From Malurus cyaneus samueli (Eukaryota; Chordata; Aves; Passeriformes; Maluridae): a stretch of 64,000 nucleotides of DNA. The stretch is taken from the NCBI GenBank assembly GCA_009741485.1, contig CM019217.1:34923157-34987156 (forward strand), written 5' to 3'. The notes under the pieces were generated by a model. It made no database searches and was not told where the DNA came from. It saw nothing but the letters and a program-made list of their open reading frames with translations. A program made the translations under genes and the position numbers. This document shows positions 1 through 11,875 of the stretch, piece by piece. Every line of letters starts with the position of its first letter. Positions within the stretch are counted from its first letter, which is position 1.

Positions 1-821
1 CATTGCATATGTAAAAGATATCTGTTAGCTAATCATTTGGTATCTACAGTACATGAGAAAACAGGATGAATTATGAATTCTAAAGTGGTTTTGTTGCTGA
101 AAAATAGATCCTTTCTTATGGTATTCAGAGACATAACTTATTTTTGTATGAAGTATTTGATTACAGCCCTTGCTTTTTGTCAGGTTTTTTTTCATAATGG
201 TGCCTTTTATATGTGAAGTTAATAACATGAGTTGTCATGGATAAACAAGTGCCATCATATAAACTAAATGAACCAAGCTACTAAAATGCCTGGTAAACTA
301 AAGTTTTTGGTAAGTAAAGTAAATGGTGAGTGAAAGGAAGAATCATTGTAGGAGTTATAAACAAATGATGAAAAGCGTTTGGAAAGCAGTATAGCTCATA
401 TTTAGCAACCTGAACAAACGTTTGATCAAACACACCAGCACTAAGTTATAGGGTCTGTTATTAGGTGTTCAGTTCAAATGTAGCTTCATCATCAAATAGA
501 AAATTCAACATTCTTCTTATCTGTTCCTGGAGCATCTTCTTTCTTCGTGAAAAAAAAATAGAATGCAGCCTGGACCCATGTCCTGTGCATGCTCTTGCAG
601 TACCATTCAAGTAAATAGGACTGGTCTTCTGATTTAGAACGAGTCTCAGTAAAGGAACAAAGAGTTTGAACTGCAGGACTCTTGTGTACCTGGATAGTAT
701 GCTTTATGGAAGTTTTGGAAATATTTATGTAATATTTATTTAAAAGGAAAATAACGTTTTTGGTGCTACATGTTACCATACAAGTCAGACAAAGTTATTA
801 GGAGTACATGAAGAAGGCACA
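1..821. other. AT-rich sequence, no supported gene
   Basis: Non-coding sequence leading up to the CR1 fragments. A minus-strand open frame at 492-779 has no recognisable motif and no convincing splice signals, so I treat it as chance. Confidence 0.5.
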
Positions 822-1180
822 GCTATGAAGTTGTAGAAGGGATGGTGGGGAGCTGGGAATACCCAACTTCCTTATGAGAGGAAGCAGAAGGACAGGCACT
901 GATCCCTTCTCTCTAGTGAGCAATGACAGAAGGCAAGAGTCTGTGTCGGGGGAAGTTAAGTTTGGATATTAGGGAAAGGTTCTTCACATGCAGGGTGGTT
1001 GGGCATTGGAAAGAGTTTCCCAGGAAAGCGGTCACAGCACTAAGCTCAACAGAGTTCAAGTGTTTGGACAACACCCTCAGGCACATGGTGGGTTTGCTGG
1101 GGCTGTCCTGTGCAGGGCCAGGAGCCAGACTTGATCCTTGTGGGTCCCTTCCAAATGACGATATTCTATGATTCTATGAT
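822..1180 (+). mobile_element. CR1 LINE, 5'-truncated 3' end
   Basis: This is the 3' end of a CR1 non-LTR retrotransposon. It holds the last part of the pol frame (the LDIRERFFTCRVVGHWKEF segment is typical of the CR1 C-terminus) and the short 3' UTR. It ends in the diagnostic octamer-type tail, ATTCTATGATTCTATGAT, at 1163-1180. The frame is broken and the 5' part is missing, as in most CR1 copies. The left edge is approximate because similarity fades between about 820 and 850. The right edge is sharp and touches the inverted CR1 piece that follows. Confidence 0.9.
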
Positions 1181-1670
1181 ACCCTTTACATCCTTCACCA
1201 GTTTCATTGCCCTTCTCTGGCTGTGCTCCAGCACCTCAATGTCCTTTTTGAAGTGAGGGACTCAAAACTGGACAAAATACTTGAGGCATGGCCTCAGCAG
1301 TGCCACATACAGAGGGATGATCATTGCCCAGGTCCTGCTGGTCACAATCCTCAATAGAGACCAAGCTGCCACTGGCCTTCTTGGCCATCTGGGCACACTG
1401 GCTCATATCCAGCTGGCTGTCAACCAGCACCCCCAAACTGTTTTCCATTGGACATTCCTCAAGCCAACCTTCCCCAGCCTGTAGCACTGCACGGGGTTGT
1501 CACAATCCAAGTGCAGGACCGAGCATTTTGCCTTGTTAAATCTTATGCAGTTTTCCTCAGCCCATTGATCTGGCCTGTCCAGATCCCTCTTGAGAGCATT
1601 CCTGCTGTCCAGCAGATCAGAACTCCTGCCCAACTTGGTGTCATCTTCAACTTAATGGGAAAACACACTA
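1181..1670 (-). mobile_element. CR1 LINE fragment, inverted relative to its neighbour
   Basis: Read on the minus strand this is the CR1 pol region upstream of the 3' end. Translation shows the [21 protein letters not shown] type motif, then [20 protein letters not shown], then the 'AVQ..CPV...KGH' region. The sense strand stops at 1181, so this copy lacks the final coding stretch and the octamer tail. The consensus interval it covers ends only a few tens of bases before the interval covered by the plus-strand piece begins. The frame is interrupted, so the piece is inactive. Confidence 0.9.
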
Positions 1671-2858
1671 AAGTCGATTATGTAGACTGTGTCCTGTACA
1701 TAATGAAAACACAAAAATACTTACTTTATTTATACTAGATCATAGTCAGTTTTATTTTAGGAGAAAATATTGTCAAGAGGAGGAAAATAAGCAATCCATA
1801 GGAGTACAGAAGAAAAAAACAGTTAGTGGACCTTGACTCACAAGGTTAGCAATGAAATTTGGTTGTTAAAGAAAACATTCATGTTAGAGAAAAACTTTGT
1901 CTAATCTGAAAATCAAGTTAAGTCTTTCACACTACCTACAGAAATTATAATCATGAATGGCTCAAAATTATTTTCACAATACCCGTAATTTTTCATTTAC
2001 TTTACAGCCATCATTTTTCCCCAAGGTCAGTTGTTCTCATATTTATAATTTATTGACGACGTCTAACCATGGAAACCAGAATTAGTGCTACTTAGTCATT
2101 TTTTCATGAAGGAAAATAATAATAATAATGGCCACTTGCTTTCAGTATAAACCAACACTCAAAGATGATTTCTGGAAAAGGAAATGAATGTGCAAGAAGC
2201 AACAAGATGCCTATAAACTATTTATGAAAAGAAATTTAACCCACAAATGAAGAGCTAATGGGTAAAATATTGCTAAGCTTAGCCAGGTGAGTAATGTCAT
2301 CTGTTTCATTGCAACTCATACGAGTAGAGCTACTTGATTTGACTAAAATGAAACCTTAAGCAACATCCGTAAGAGTGCTAATGTGTGATAGATGCTCACC
2401 ACAACAGCAATTAAATACTCTGCAGATCATCTAGTACTCTGATTATCTGCTTTATGACTAGAAAACAAATGTGTTCATTTTTCTAGTCCATCTACATTTG
2501 TTTTTTTTTTCTCAATTACTGATTCAATTGCAAAGGGTTCACTAGTGTGGCTAATTTCAGTGTGTGCTTTTCCCAGTCTCTTCACCTCTGTAATTACTTG
2601 CTAGGATAGAAAGCTTTTTCTGAGGATCTAACATCAGTCCCAAAATGGTTGCATATGTGCCATCTTGTCCATGTTTGAAGTGAGGTGTTAATTACAGACA
2701 GTTACCTGCAGCAAACTCCCAGATACAAATCAAATAATATTTTTGTCTCAAAACAGCCAGGTTTATCCTTTGCTACTTTTAAATTAATCTCCTACAGATT
2801 TATTGTGTGATTTAATTATTTAGTGTCACCACAATTTCATTGTATTGCTTGATTAAAA

Positions 2859-2874
2859 ATATATATATATATAT
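2859..2874. repeat. (AT)n microsatellite
   Basis: A short uninterrupted run of alternating A and T. Confidence 0.9.
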
Positions 2875-3650
2875 CTGACCAATACACCTGTAGCAGAGAT
2901 TCTTGGTCTATCTGCATCTGCTTCAAAATGTAGGATAAAAATAAGTTTGAGGAGTTTTAACTTGTTTTGTTGCCAGTGTGATTCTTCCACTGCTGAGTTA
3001 GACCCCTTTTTCCAGAGAACTATTTAGCCAATGTTATGATTTACTTAATTTTGGTTTGGTTTATGTACAGTTTAGGGGTGTTTTATGCAATGTTATACCT
3101 GTTAATTTCAGAGAAATTGGTCGTTAAGGATTTCAAAAGCCTAACCTAAATTATGGAAAAAACATTTTTAAAATAACTGCTAATTTCAAGTTTGCTAATT
3201 TAAGAATGTTCAGGCCCATGCACAAGATTCATTTAAGGACTATAATCAAAATGTTCAGATGCTTTTATAACTCACTTTCAAATCACACCTGTACTGAGTC
3301 AGTTTTATGTGCCTTTTTCATTAGTGAAATTCTTCAAAACCTAATCAGTAAAAATAATATTCTGATATGACAATTACTATTTTTGATACATGCAAAACTT
3401 AAAACTGTCATTCCTGTAAAAAAGTGTGAAAGCAGACAGGAACTTCAGGCAGTGTGCACTAAATTTCAGAAATTAAATTCAGAGCCGGACAATTTGAAAT
3501 GGTTCACTAGAGGTTAAGCTGATACATCTACCTAGTCATTCATTTTCTGGAAAAATTGGATATACCCATTGCTACCAAATGTCTTCTAGCCCAAATAATA
3601 ATAATCTCTTTCTATGAAGAGCTAAGACTCACATCCTGTACATAGAAACA

Positions 3651-3770
3651 ACAATAAAATGACATAAAATAAAATGAAATAAAATAAAACAGGTTGTTTT
3701 TTTTTTTAAATCGAAGTAAATAAAGTAAAATAAAAACCAGCCAAAATAAAACAAAGTACAAAAATATATA
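3651..3770. repeat. A-rich (AAAAT)-like low-complexity tract
   Basis: Imperfect AAAAT and AAATA units, split by a T run near 3700. It looks like slippage-derived simple sequence. Confidence 0.7.
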
Positions 3771-5881
3771 GCTGGAGAATCAGCACTCTAGGACATATTT
3801 ACATACAATGATAACTGACCTTAAATGTTCACTGTGTTTCTTAAATAGCTTAAATATTATACTATCTAGTGCACTTCTACGTATTTTCCTCTAGGCTTTT
3901 GTCAAAATTATTGATTCTTGTAATATAAACCAGAAAGCTATATATAAGAGCAAATCAGCTTCTCATATTAATTCAATGCAAAGATTTTAAGTGGTCTTGC
4001 CTGTGAATTCTTTAGGGCAAATACATTACCTTTACTTCTCCCCCACTTTTGTATACTCTCTTATGCATGAAAGGTATAGTCTATTTGTATATAAAGCAAA
4101 AATTAAATGTTTTTTAAGAGATGAAGTCCCTTGTAGCAAGCATGGATAGGTATGTTTTCAAGAAAAGTTGGGGCCTCTGAGAAATAAACTTTAGTTGTAT
4201 GAAGCAATCATTTTCCAACACCTCAGCCTGAGTGTTTTCAATTCTCTCTTAACCCTGCGTGTTTGTCAGTGCCAAAGTGTCTTTTGCAAAACCAACTAAA
4301 ATGATGAGTCTTTTTTAACTACATGAAAATATATAGTCCTCTCATAGAGATACAAACATTTTTTAAAGTTGCCTGTATTAAGACAATCTGTTTTTTTTAA
4401 CAGATATTTTATCTAATATTGAATACAAACATATATCTAAACATTCTGTGAAATAAAATAAAAATAATGAAATATTTTACCATTAGTTTTCTTTAGTTTC
4501 TGCAGTGAAAGCTGTGGCTTCTTGTTGTGAATTCAAAATATTGTCATCATTCTGTGTTTGGTTTATGTGTGCATTACCCGTTTTGATAAGATGGCTGTGG
4601 GTATCAAACTGACAGGAACATTCATCCCAAAATGCTGATTGAGACCTCTTGGATACAGAAATCATTTGAGAAAAAACTTGTCCCTGACTCATGCACAGTA
4701 AAAGATCTGGGAGCAAAGGATATGGCAGGGAGAGTCAGAATTTCTTTTTCTACACTTTTGCTCCTGCCTTTTTCATCAGAGGTGCACCACACTTGCACTG
4801 AGCTAAGCCTTTAAGGCCTGAAGACACAATTAGCCAAGTCAGACATCACACAAGTACATGATGCCCAATGATGTTTCCATTTTATGGGCTTTAACAAATT
4901 GTTCAGAAATAACTTAATCAAGTAAGAGGTTAGGGAAACTGCTTTGAGTTGAATTTCCCCACCTCAGGGCTCCAGTACTTTTGTTTAATAATGCAATAAG
5001 AGCCTTCATGATCAAAGAATGTCTAACTGCAACATAGTAAAAGGATGTCAGTCTGATATTACTGGAAGAGTCATTTATGAATTGATATTCTAGGGAAAAA
5101 GGAACTTAACATCTGAACCAAAATGTTTGAAAAAAAAACAGGGGAATCATGGATCATCAGGATTCTAACCCTCTTTGGATTTTATAAAGCTAAGAAGCAG
5201 CTTTTAAAAACTTCCACTGTTGACTTGATAAGGTTTGGTTATTTAGTTAATTCAAGTCAGACTTTCAAGGTGATGTATTTGGTCTGTCAAAGGAAGAGAT
5301 CTTTTATTGGACTGTGGTCCTATGCCCACTTTAGTGGGCATGGCTGGTTTCTTAGGCCAGGAAATGTTAAGTCACATTATTCAGTGACTTCAAGAAATTA
5401 TTCTTTTAAAGGAATTAATACTTATTGCAAAGGATTGAAATTGCCAAAATAAAAATTTCCTCTATTCATAAAACGATCCTCTTACATACTGCAAGTCAAA
5501 CACTGCATTTTCTGTATATCAACACAAAATCATTTTCCTATTACATATTCCATAAATAAATAAATTAAGTATAAACAACAGGTAGTCATGGACAGGGGGA
5601 AGCTTTGGGCAAAGTATAAGCAGATTCTAGAGGGACTTGAACAACAGAAAAAAAAATGAGAGGACAAAGAAACATGTAATACTCAGAACATGAAAAATCT
5701 ACTGCTATCAAGCTTCTGTTATAGAGCAATAATTCTGCATAATCCACTATAGATCTGTATGAACATTATGCATTTATCTCATACCTACATATCTGTAGGG
5801 AGAAAATAAATTTATTGGAGTTGCTGAGCTGCTGCTCTCTGTGATCTATAATTGGATTAATAAATATATTCATTTATGAAT

Positions 5882-5945
5882 CATAAGTCACAAGCTGAAG
5901 TCACAGAGCTGAAACCCAGATCCAAACCCATAAAACTGATATTAT
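5882..5945 (+). mobile_element. MIR-like ancient SINE fragment
   Basis: The segment contains AAGTCACAAGCTG followed by TCACAGAGCTG and then ACCCAGATCC. This follows the order of the 3' half of MIR elements: a 'gtcacacagc' block, a 'cagagctggga' block and an 'acccagatct' block. It is short and heavily diverged, so an alignment search is needed to confirm it. Confidence 0.42.
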
Positions 5946-6060
5946 TTCTTACTGACAAAGGCTTCTGAAGGTATCATGTGGTTTTTAATTTCTGGTTTAT
6001 ACATTTAGTTCTTATCATATATTAATTTTACTTTTGTCCTTTTTCGAGATCCCACAAACT

Positions 6061-6350
6061 AAAAAAAAAAAAAAAAAACAGTTTCATGTAATTACGATAA
6101 AAAGAACAATAATTTTCACCCTAAATTTTAGACACTGGAGTTACTTCTGTTCCATAGGAAAAAAAAAAAAAAAGCCATTCCTTATTTCTTTTCTCGATAA
6201 TTTACTCTTGGACTTCTGTGAAAAAAATTCAGATGTTCTTTGTGTCGAGTGGTTTATTTCGTTTTTGGTTGGGTTTTGGGTTTAGGTTTCTCTTTTTTTT
6301 GGTTTGGTGGTTTGTTGTTTTTTTTTTTTTGTTTGTTGTGTTCCCCGTAA
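6061..6350. repeat. A homopolymers and G/T-rich low-complexity tract
   Basis: An A18 run at 6061-6078 and an A15 run at 6159-6173 are followed by a G/T-only stretch from about 6247 to 6342 rich in GGTTT and GTTT units. No coding signal is supported, although a spurious open frame crosses the region. Confidence 0.8.
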
Positions 6351-6359
6351 CGAATTATA

Positions 6360-9300
6360 TTATGTAACTCTGAGCATAATCTGAGAAGAGTAAACATAGA
6401 AAGGTTATTGACACTCTTTCTGGACACATTCATAAACTAATGCTGGCCTCTGAAATGAATAATGAAAACTATTCCCAAATGCACAGATCATAACATTCTT
6501 CTTTTCATTAAGAAAATTGTTTAAAAATACTCTGATGAAATGTACTGCTTTTCTTTGTGTATGATTTTATTATAAAAATATTATCAGCATAAGATTTTTA
6601 TTTTATTACTTTTACAAGGCTTTTTACTCCAAATGACTTATTTAAATCTACAAAAAACCCCATAAAAGTGCAACCTGTGATTTGAAAAGGTAGAAGGGAA
6701 GATGTCCTAATCATTTCATTAAATACTCAGAAAGATGTTATTGAATTATAACAGCAGTGAGGAAGTGCAATGTGAGTATTGTTAACAGAATCAATTTTTA
6801 AAGTATTTATGAGTACTTAGATGTCTGACAAATGAACAGACAACTCTAAATTACAGCTGGAATTTTACAGAGAGACCTGATGAGAACATACCTGAATTAA
6901 CAGCATCAGAATATCTGATGCATGTTTACAGTCAAGGACTGCTAGTATTGAGTTCATTGTTTGCTCTTTTGGGGTAAGACCAGGCTCATGACCCTGCCAG
7001 CACTACATTATTAATGTTGCTTCTTGCACCTAGGTCAGTGTAGTTCAGCTCATCATCTGTGACAAAAGGAGGTTAAGTCAGTTTTCTTGAAGACAAACAC
7101 AAAAGACAGATACAAGTTTTAATTTCTGCTGTTTTCTTACTCTAGATAACAGCTTCAGCTACCCAAGGCAACTGGCCCTTTAGAGGTTTGTGCTGACCTG
7201 AAGCAAAGTATGTTTTGACTGAGACTTATTTCATTGGTATGCGATAGAATTGTGAGACTATAGACATTTAGTTGTGCAGAGTAATGACTGGCTGTGCCAA
7301 GGCAATCACTGTACACATTTCAGGATTTTGTTTAGTTGTTGCTGGATTTAATTTGTTTTAAACTGGCTGCAGTATGACTGGCTGCCTACCTGTTACCAGT
7401 GCAATGCACCTCTGCAGCACAATCCAATTTTCTTCCGAGACAAATCCTGTTCATATGTTTCAAGACCATGCCAAGAGAGAAAAATCAAATTTCTTCTTGA
7501 GAGGTGCTCTTTGAACAACAAAGGACACATATCCTTCCCACTGCTGCAGATATTCTTCTTCTTCCTTCATAGAGACATTTCTATGTCGCATGCTAATTTT
7601 ACATTATATAACTAGAAGGAATAAATAGTACCAAGCCAGAATTCTCATTACTGAGTTCATCACAGAAACAAAAGGAAAATACTATTTAAAAAGGAAAGAA
7701 ACAATCCATCATTCTAATTTTCAAATTTCTCAGCCCATGAAACATCCCTAAATGTCTGACATGAATTCAGATCAGTGAGAACTGTGCACACAGATCCTTT
7801 TGCCAAGGGCTGAAATGGAAATATGTGCGGTCTGTTATGACAGAATGGGTACAAGTGCCAGATTCACACCAATGTCACAGAGACTCTCATTTATTTTCAG
7901 ATTAAAATAAAAACTTTGGCTAGAAGTTTGGTGCTCACTGAAAACAAACAAACATATGCAATCACAGCCTGACACATGCTAAATCCCACTGAAGAATTAT
8001 GCCATAGAACAGAGGAAAAATTAAAGACAGTGGTTTAGGTCCAATGTTTTATATTGATATAAATATTTACAGCATTTCTGGTTCTGGAAAGTAGAATGTT
8101 GTTATTGCATGAACTCTTACTGCTGTTCTAGTGCCACTGTTTCCACTCTGTTCAAAGTTTATTTCTCCATTTTACTTTTCACATTCTGGCATCCCTCTCT
8201 GTTCCATATTCCAAAATCTAGCTGACTTCTCTCCTATTCTTTAATTTCTCCTAGGTACCTGCTTTTTACACCTATCCAGTGACCTCAAGGTCATGAAAGA
8301 AACTGCTGGTTCCCTCCACAGTGTTCATTAGGAATTTTTCCCCTCTTATTATGAGAGAGACAGTGTTGCCATCAGGTCTAGAAATCAAACTTAGGAAAAG
8401 CAAGTACTGTTACAAATTGCAACATACTCCTTGTGCTTTTCCATCTCCCTCAACAAAGCTCAAAATGCTCAGGAAATACAGCAATCGTACAATCCTGCAG
8501 CACTTACTCCCAAAATCAGAAAACCTGCTTATATTTAATCTGGGGTACTAGCATATAATGTTCTGTTCCTTTGGATGTCAAGAAAGATTCTGAATACCTC
8601 TTCCAAAATCAGAAATATTTGTGAAAAGAAATAAATCAATTAATTAATTATGAAATAGATATACACATGTGTACATATTCCAGACATCATAGTAGTTTTC
8701 TGTTTGCAGAGACAGAATAATTCAGAACTGTAGCCCATAGATAAAAATCTTTGTCATATCTGATAAAGTCTACAGAATGAAATATTTACAGAAGTTTTAA
8801 TTTAAGACAGTTGATTTCTAAGCTATGTGAAAGGCTGTTATAATATCAGCAGTTAGATAGCTTGCACCTCAGACAGAGCACAACCCACAGCCCCTGAGTC
8901 GAGCTCTCTGACCCCAGAACTACTTCACTGCAGCAGAGCTGGGTGACCTTGGCTCAGTCTTACAGAGAAGGTTGTGGCTAAGCTTTGGGAGTGCATGAAT
9001 GGGAGCCACATGAAATAAGTAATAACACTGGCAGAAGAGAAATTGTTGCAGTGACAATAGTTGGCAGCTCAGGGAACCACAAGGGGAAAACACAGATGTG
9101 GCAAATACATCCCCTTAAGGATAAAGCAGGCAATTCAAACACAACGAATCAGCAAGATCAAAGGTCAGACACTTCCAGGATTACAGGAAGTGACACTCCT
9201 GGTATGAATGACCACTTGCTGGCCAGAAGAGATAATTCAAGAGTTTCAGAACTGATAAACACATTAATTCTTAACCTGGCACTGCACCTATCCACTGTGC

Positions 9301-11370
9301 AAGTCAGACACATCTAAAACTGCTGGGTTTTTACACCATGTGTACATACACAGCTTGCACAGGGCCCCTTTGCATGCTGCAGACAAAAGTGAATGCCTGG
9401 AGAAAAGGGTCTCTGTGGGAAGAGCTACCAAACTGGAAGAGAGGGGTTACAGCCCAGATTCTGTGGGTTGAAATCTATGCAGTTCCAAAGTAGAATAATG
9501 CAGCATTGGGGAAATACATGTTTTGGCAGTCTTCCTGCACGCAGCAATTTTTCTCAGTGAAATACCAATCCCTACTGTTTTAAACCAAGATTTATTGGAG
9601 AAAGGATATAAAGAAAAAAAAACAAAACAACAAACTATGTAAATATCAGTTAAACAAATTAAAATATGCCTGCTAAATGATATCAGGACTTTAGCTAGAA
9701 AGGAAAAAGAGCATAATAATAATCCTGTGTTGATTTAAGCATGATTTAAATGCTTGAATTTTGAATATCCTTTATTGCACTCATGAATCGAGTCCCTCTA
9801 GATGCTGACAAGTCATTAGGCTGCCACATTTTCCTCTTGTACTGAATACAGAAAACCACTGAACACTAATACTACTTAACTCAGGTATCACTCATTCAAA
9901 TTATGCTCAGAAATCATTGAATTTGAATAATCTCTATTCCCTTGAAACTTAGTTGAGATTTTCTAGCAGCATTGCATTTTCTTCTTTGTGCTAAGCTCTT
10001 TGCTGAGACACAGCCTTGTTTTGATAAGTGATAATGGTTTCATCTCTTTCAGCAAGGGAGGGTTCTACCATTTTTTATCACTTCTGAAACACTAGAACAC
10101 GCCATTAATTTAAGGAAACAAAACAAAACCAAGCTGTTTTTGTCTAGCTGCCCAAAAGAATTTCATTCCCCAGATTTCTGGAACAGAGCATGCCTAGGCC
10201 AATAGATTCATCATACCCTACCAAATCTTAACCCTCAGAAAGCATTGGTCAAATATTTTCACTCGTTATCTACAGGTGAGAAAGATCTCCATGCATCAAA
10301 AATCCCAGTTTTAACTTCTTGATCTTAAAAGTACTTTTTTGTGTAAGTATTTTGGACTAATAGCTGGGAAAGAAGTAATTTAAAACACATCTTTCCAATA
10401 AATTGACAGGCTGTTTAAATGCAGATTTTGCAATATTTCACACCAGGATATAAGTCATTTTCTTAGTAACAAAACACAGTTGGATATATTTTGTATTCTC
10501 TATACATTTGAGTAGGAAGTTAAATTTCAGATATAAAAGAGAATGCAAGAGAATTTTATTATTTTCTAGTCCTCAAGCTGGAAAAGAAGGGAGTTTCATT
10601 ATTATAAAAACATAATTCTGTCAAGCAGAATACACAGGCCCTCAATATTTTACAGTTTCCATACAATGTTTTGCTAACTAGTGAAACAAAAAGATACACA
10701 AAAGTTTATTGTTCCTGTGACAAATGAAACAAGGCTTTAAAAATTACTTTCTGGCTTTACTAAATGAAAAATCATTTACTTTGGAGTTATGTAGTAAGAG
10801 GAATGCTTATTGACTCCAGACCATTTCTGGACACTTCTGCATATTTTTCATGTTTTCATTAGGAGATCTGTTAGCATCAAAGTAATTCTGGGAGCATGTT
10901 GGTACTGTTTCTTAGTGAAGAAAGCTGTACTGCTGTTATTTTTTTGCATAATAAAAGCTCCAAATAATTACAGCAAACCAATTAGGAGGCACTTAAGAAT
11001 AACACTTACCTGGTTGTATCTCCTCTTTTTGAACTTGGCTTTCTACCAGAATTAATGTGTTTGACAAACATGAAATAATTATTTAAATGGGGAAGTTCCC
11101 TACATAATGTGTTCTTTGGAAGCCAATTTAATTAATGCCAATTAAAACCCATGACTGAAAGCTAGAAAATCCCGCTAATTTCATTCCACCTTTATCACCA
11201 AAGCTTATGGCATAAAATAAGCTAATATTGAACAGCTGCCTAATGCCTCTTTGCCAATGTAGAGCCCCAGAAGGGTCACAAGACCATTTCAGTGCGAGTA
11301 TATTTCTGTGTTTGTGTGGCTGCACACTTGTATAGCCATATAGCCACGTGTGTATCTGTGTACTACATGG
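6360..11370. other. Non-coding sequence, no supported gene
   Basis: Mostly AT-rich. The interval 8850-9480 is somewhat richer in G+C and holds a plus-strand open frame (8985-9317), but it shows no domain, no clear splice frame and no repeat family I recognise. Confidence 0.5.
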
Positions 11371-11378
11371 ATATTTGT

Positions 11379-11427
11379 ATATATATATATATATGTATGT
11401 ATATATGTATGTATATATATATATATA
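11379..11427. repeat. TA / TATG microsatellite, left half
   Basis: Alternating TA with interspersed TATG units runs directly into the LTR at 11428 and resumes as pure TA at 11860-11875. The LTR therefore split an existing microsatellite. Confidence 0.9.
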
Positions 11428-11511
11428 TGTTGGAACAACCATTTGCCAGGAGACGGGAGAGACACAGAAACAACCTCTTAGATGTGGTGTCACGTGAACT
11501 TTCTCTCAAAC

Positions 11512-11517
11512 TTTATT
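11512..11517 (-). terminator. LTR polyadenylation signal AATAAA
   Basis: TTTATT on the plus strand gives AATAAA in the sense of the LTR. It lies about 20-30 bp after the TATA box, so it sits close to the expected cap site and implies a short R region. Confidence 0.55.
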
Positions 11518-11532
11518 GCGCGCTCCGGAGGG

Positions 11533-11541
11533 TTTTTATAA
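11533..11541 (-). promoter_or_regulatory. LTR TATA box
   Basis: Minus-strand TTATAAAAACC, followed by GC-rich sequence and the AATAAA signal. This is the usual U3/R arrangement of a compact retroviral LTR. Confidence 0.55.
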
Positions 11542-11875
11542 CCAAGGTTTCTAACGGTAACAGCAGTCAAACTTAACGCTTTTTCTAACGGGAACAACAG
11601 TAACTTAATGTTCATAAGCTTCTACTAACGAAATATAATTCCTTATATGGCAGTTTTGCCGTTGCAGGTGGCGCATGCTGACTACCCTTGCCATATAGTT
11701 ACATTAGTGGTTCTCACAGCCACGAGGGTACTCGAGACAGTGCCCCACTGGAACCGTTACTGCACCTGCCGGCTGCTGACCAACTGTTCAGATTGTTCCA
11801 GAATATTCATGGGCCTTCTCTCCCTTGACCAGGCCTAGGCCTTAGATTGGCCTACCACATATATATATATATATG

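Larger units (their letters stand above)
1671..5880. other. AT-rich sequence, no supported gene
   Basis: No coding signal or recognised element is seen apart from the low-complexity tracts listed separately. A minus-strand open stretch at 4483-4706, with a possible acceptor, is treated only as a weak finding. Confidence 0.5.
11428..11859 (-). mobile_element. Solo LTR of an avian endogenous retrovirus
   Basis: The element is 432 bp. It has canonical ends (TGTTGG on the left, CCACA on the right; read on the minus strand it starts TGTGGTAGG and ends CCAACA). It has LTR-internal signals in the right order on the minus strand: a TATAAAAA box and an AATAAA in a GCGCGCAATAAAG context 20-30 bp further. 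There is no internal gag-pol-env sequence on either side, so this is a solo LTR left by LTR-LTR recombination. Flanking TATATA on both sides fits a 6-bp target-site duplication, as in alpharetrovirus/ERVK-type elements, but the TA microsatellite makes the duplication unprovable. Several CpGs remain, suggesting moderate age. Confidence 0.85.

Noticed and set aside
822..1670. Classical twin-priming 5' inversion of a CR1
   Set aside because: The inverted piece lies beyond the 3' tail and not upstream of the 3' segment, so the standard product is not matched.
1236..1738. Several overlapping open frames on both strands
   Set aside because: They are parts or shadows of CR1 pol on the minus strand, not host genes.
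8985..9317. 110-codon open frame in a slightly GC-richer patch, with a weak MIR-like 'gggtgaccttggctcagtc' nearby
   Set aside because: Neither a domain nor enough MIR block order is present to support a call.
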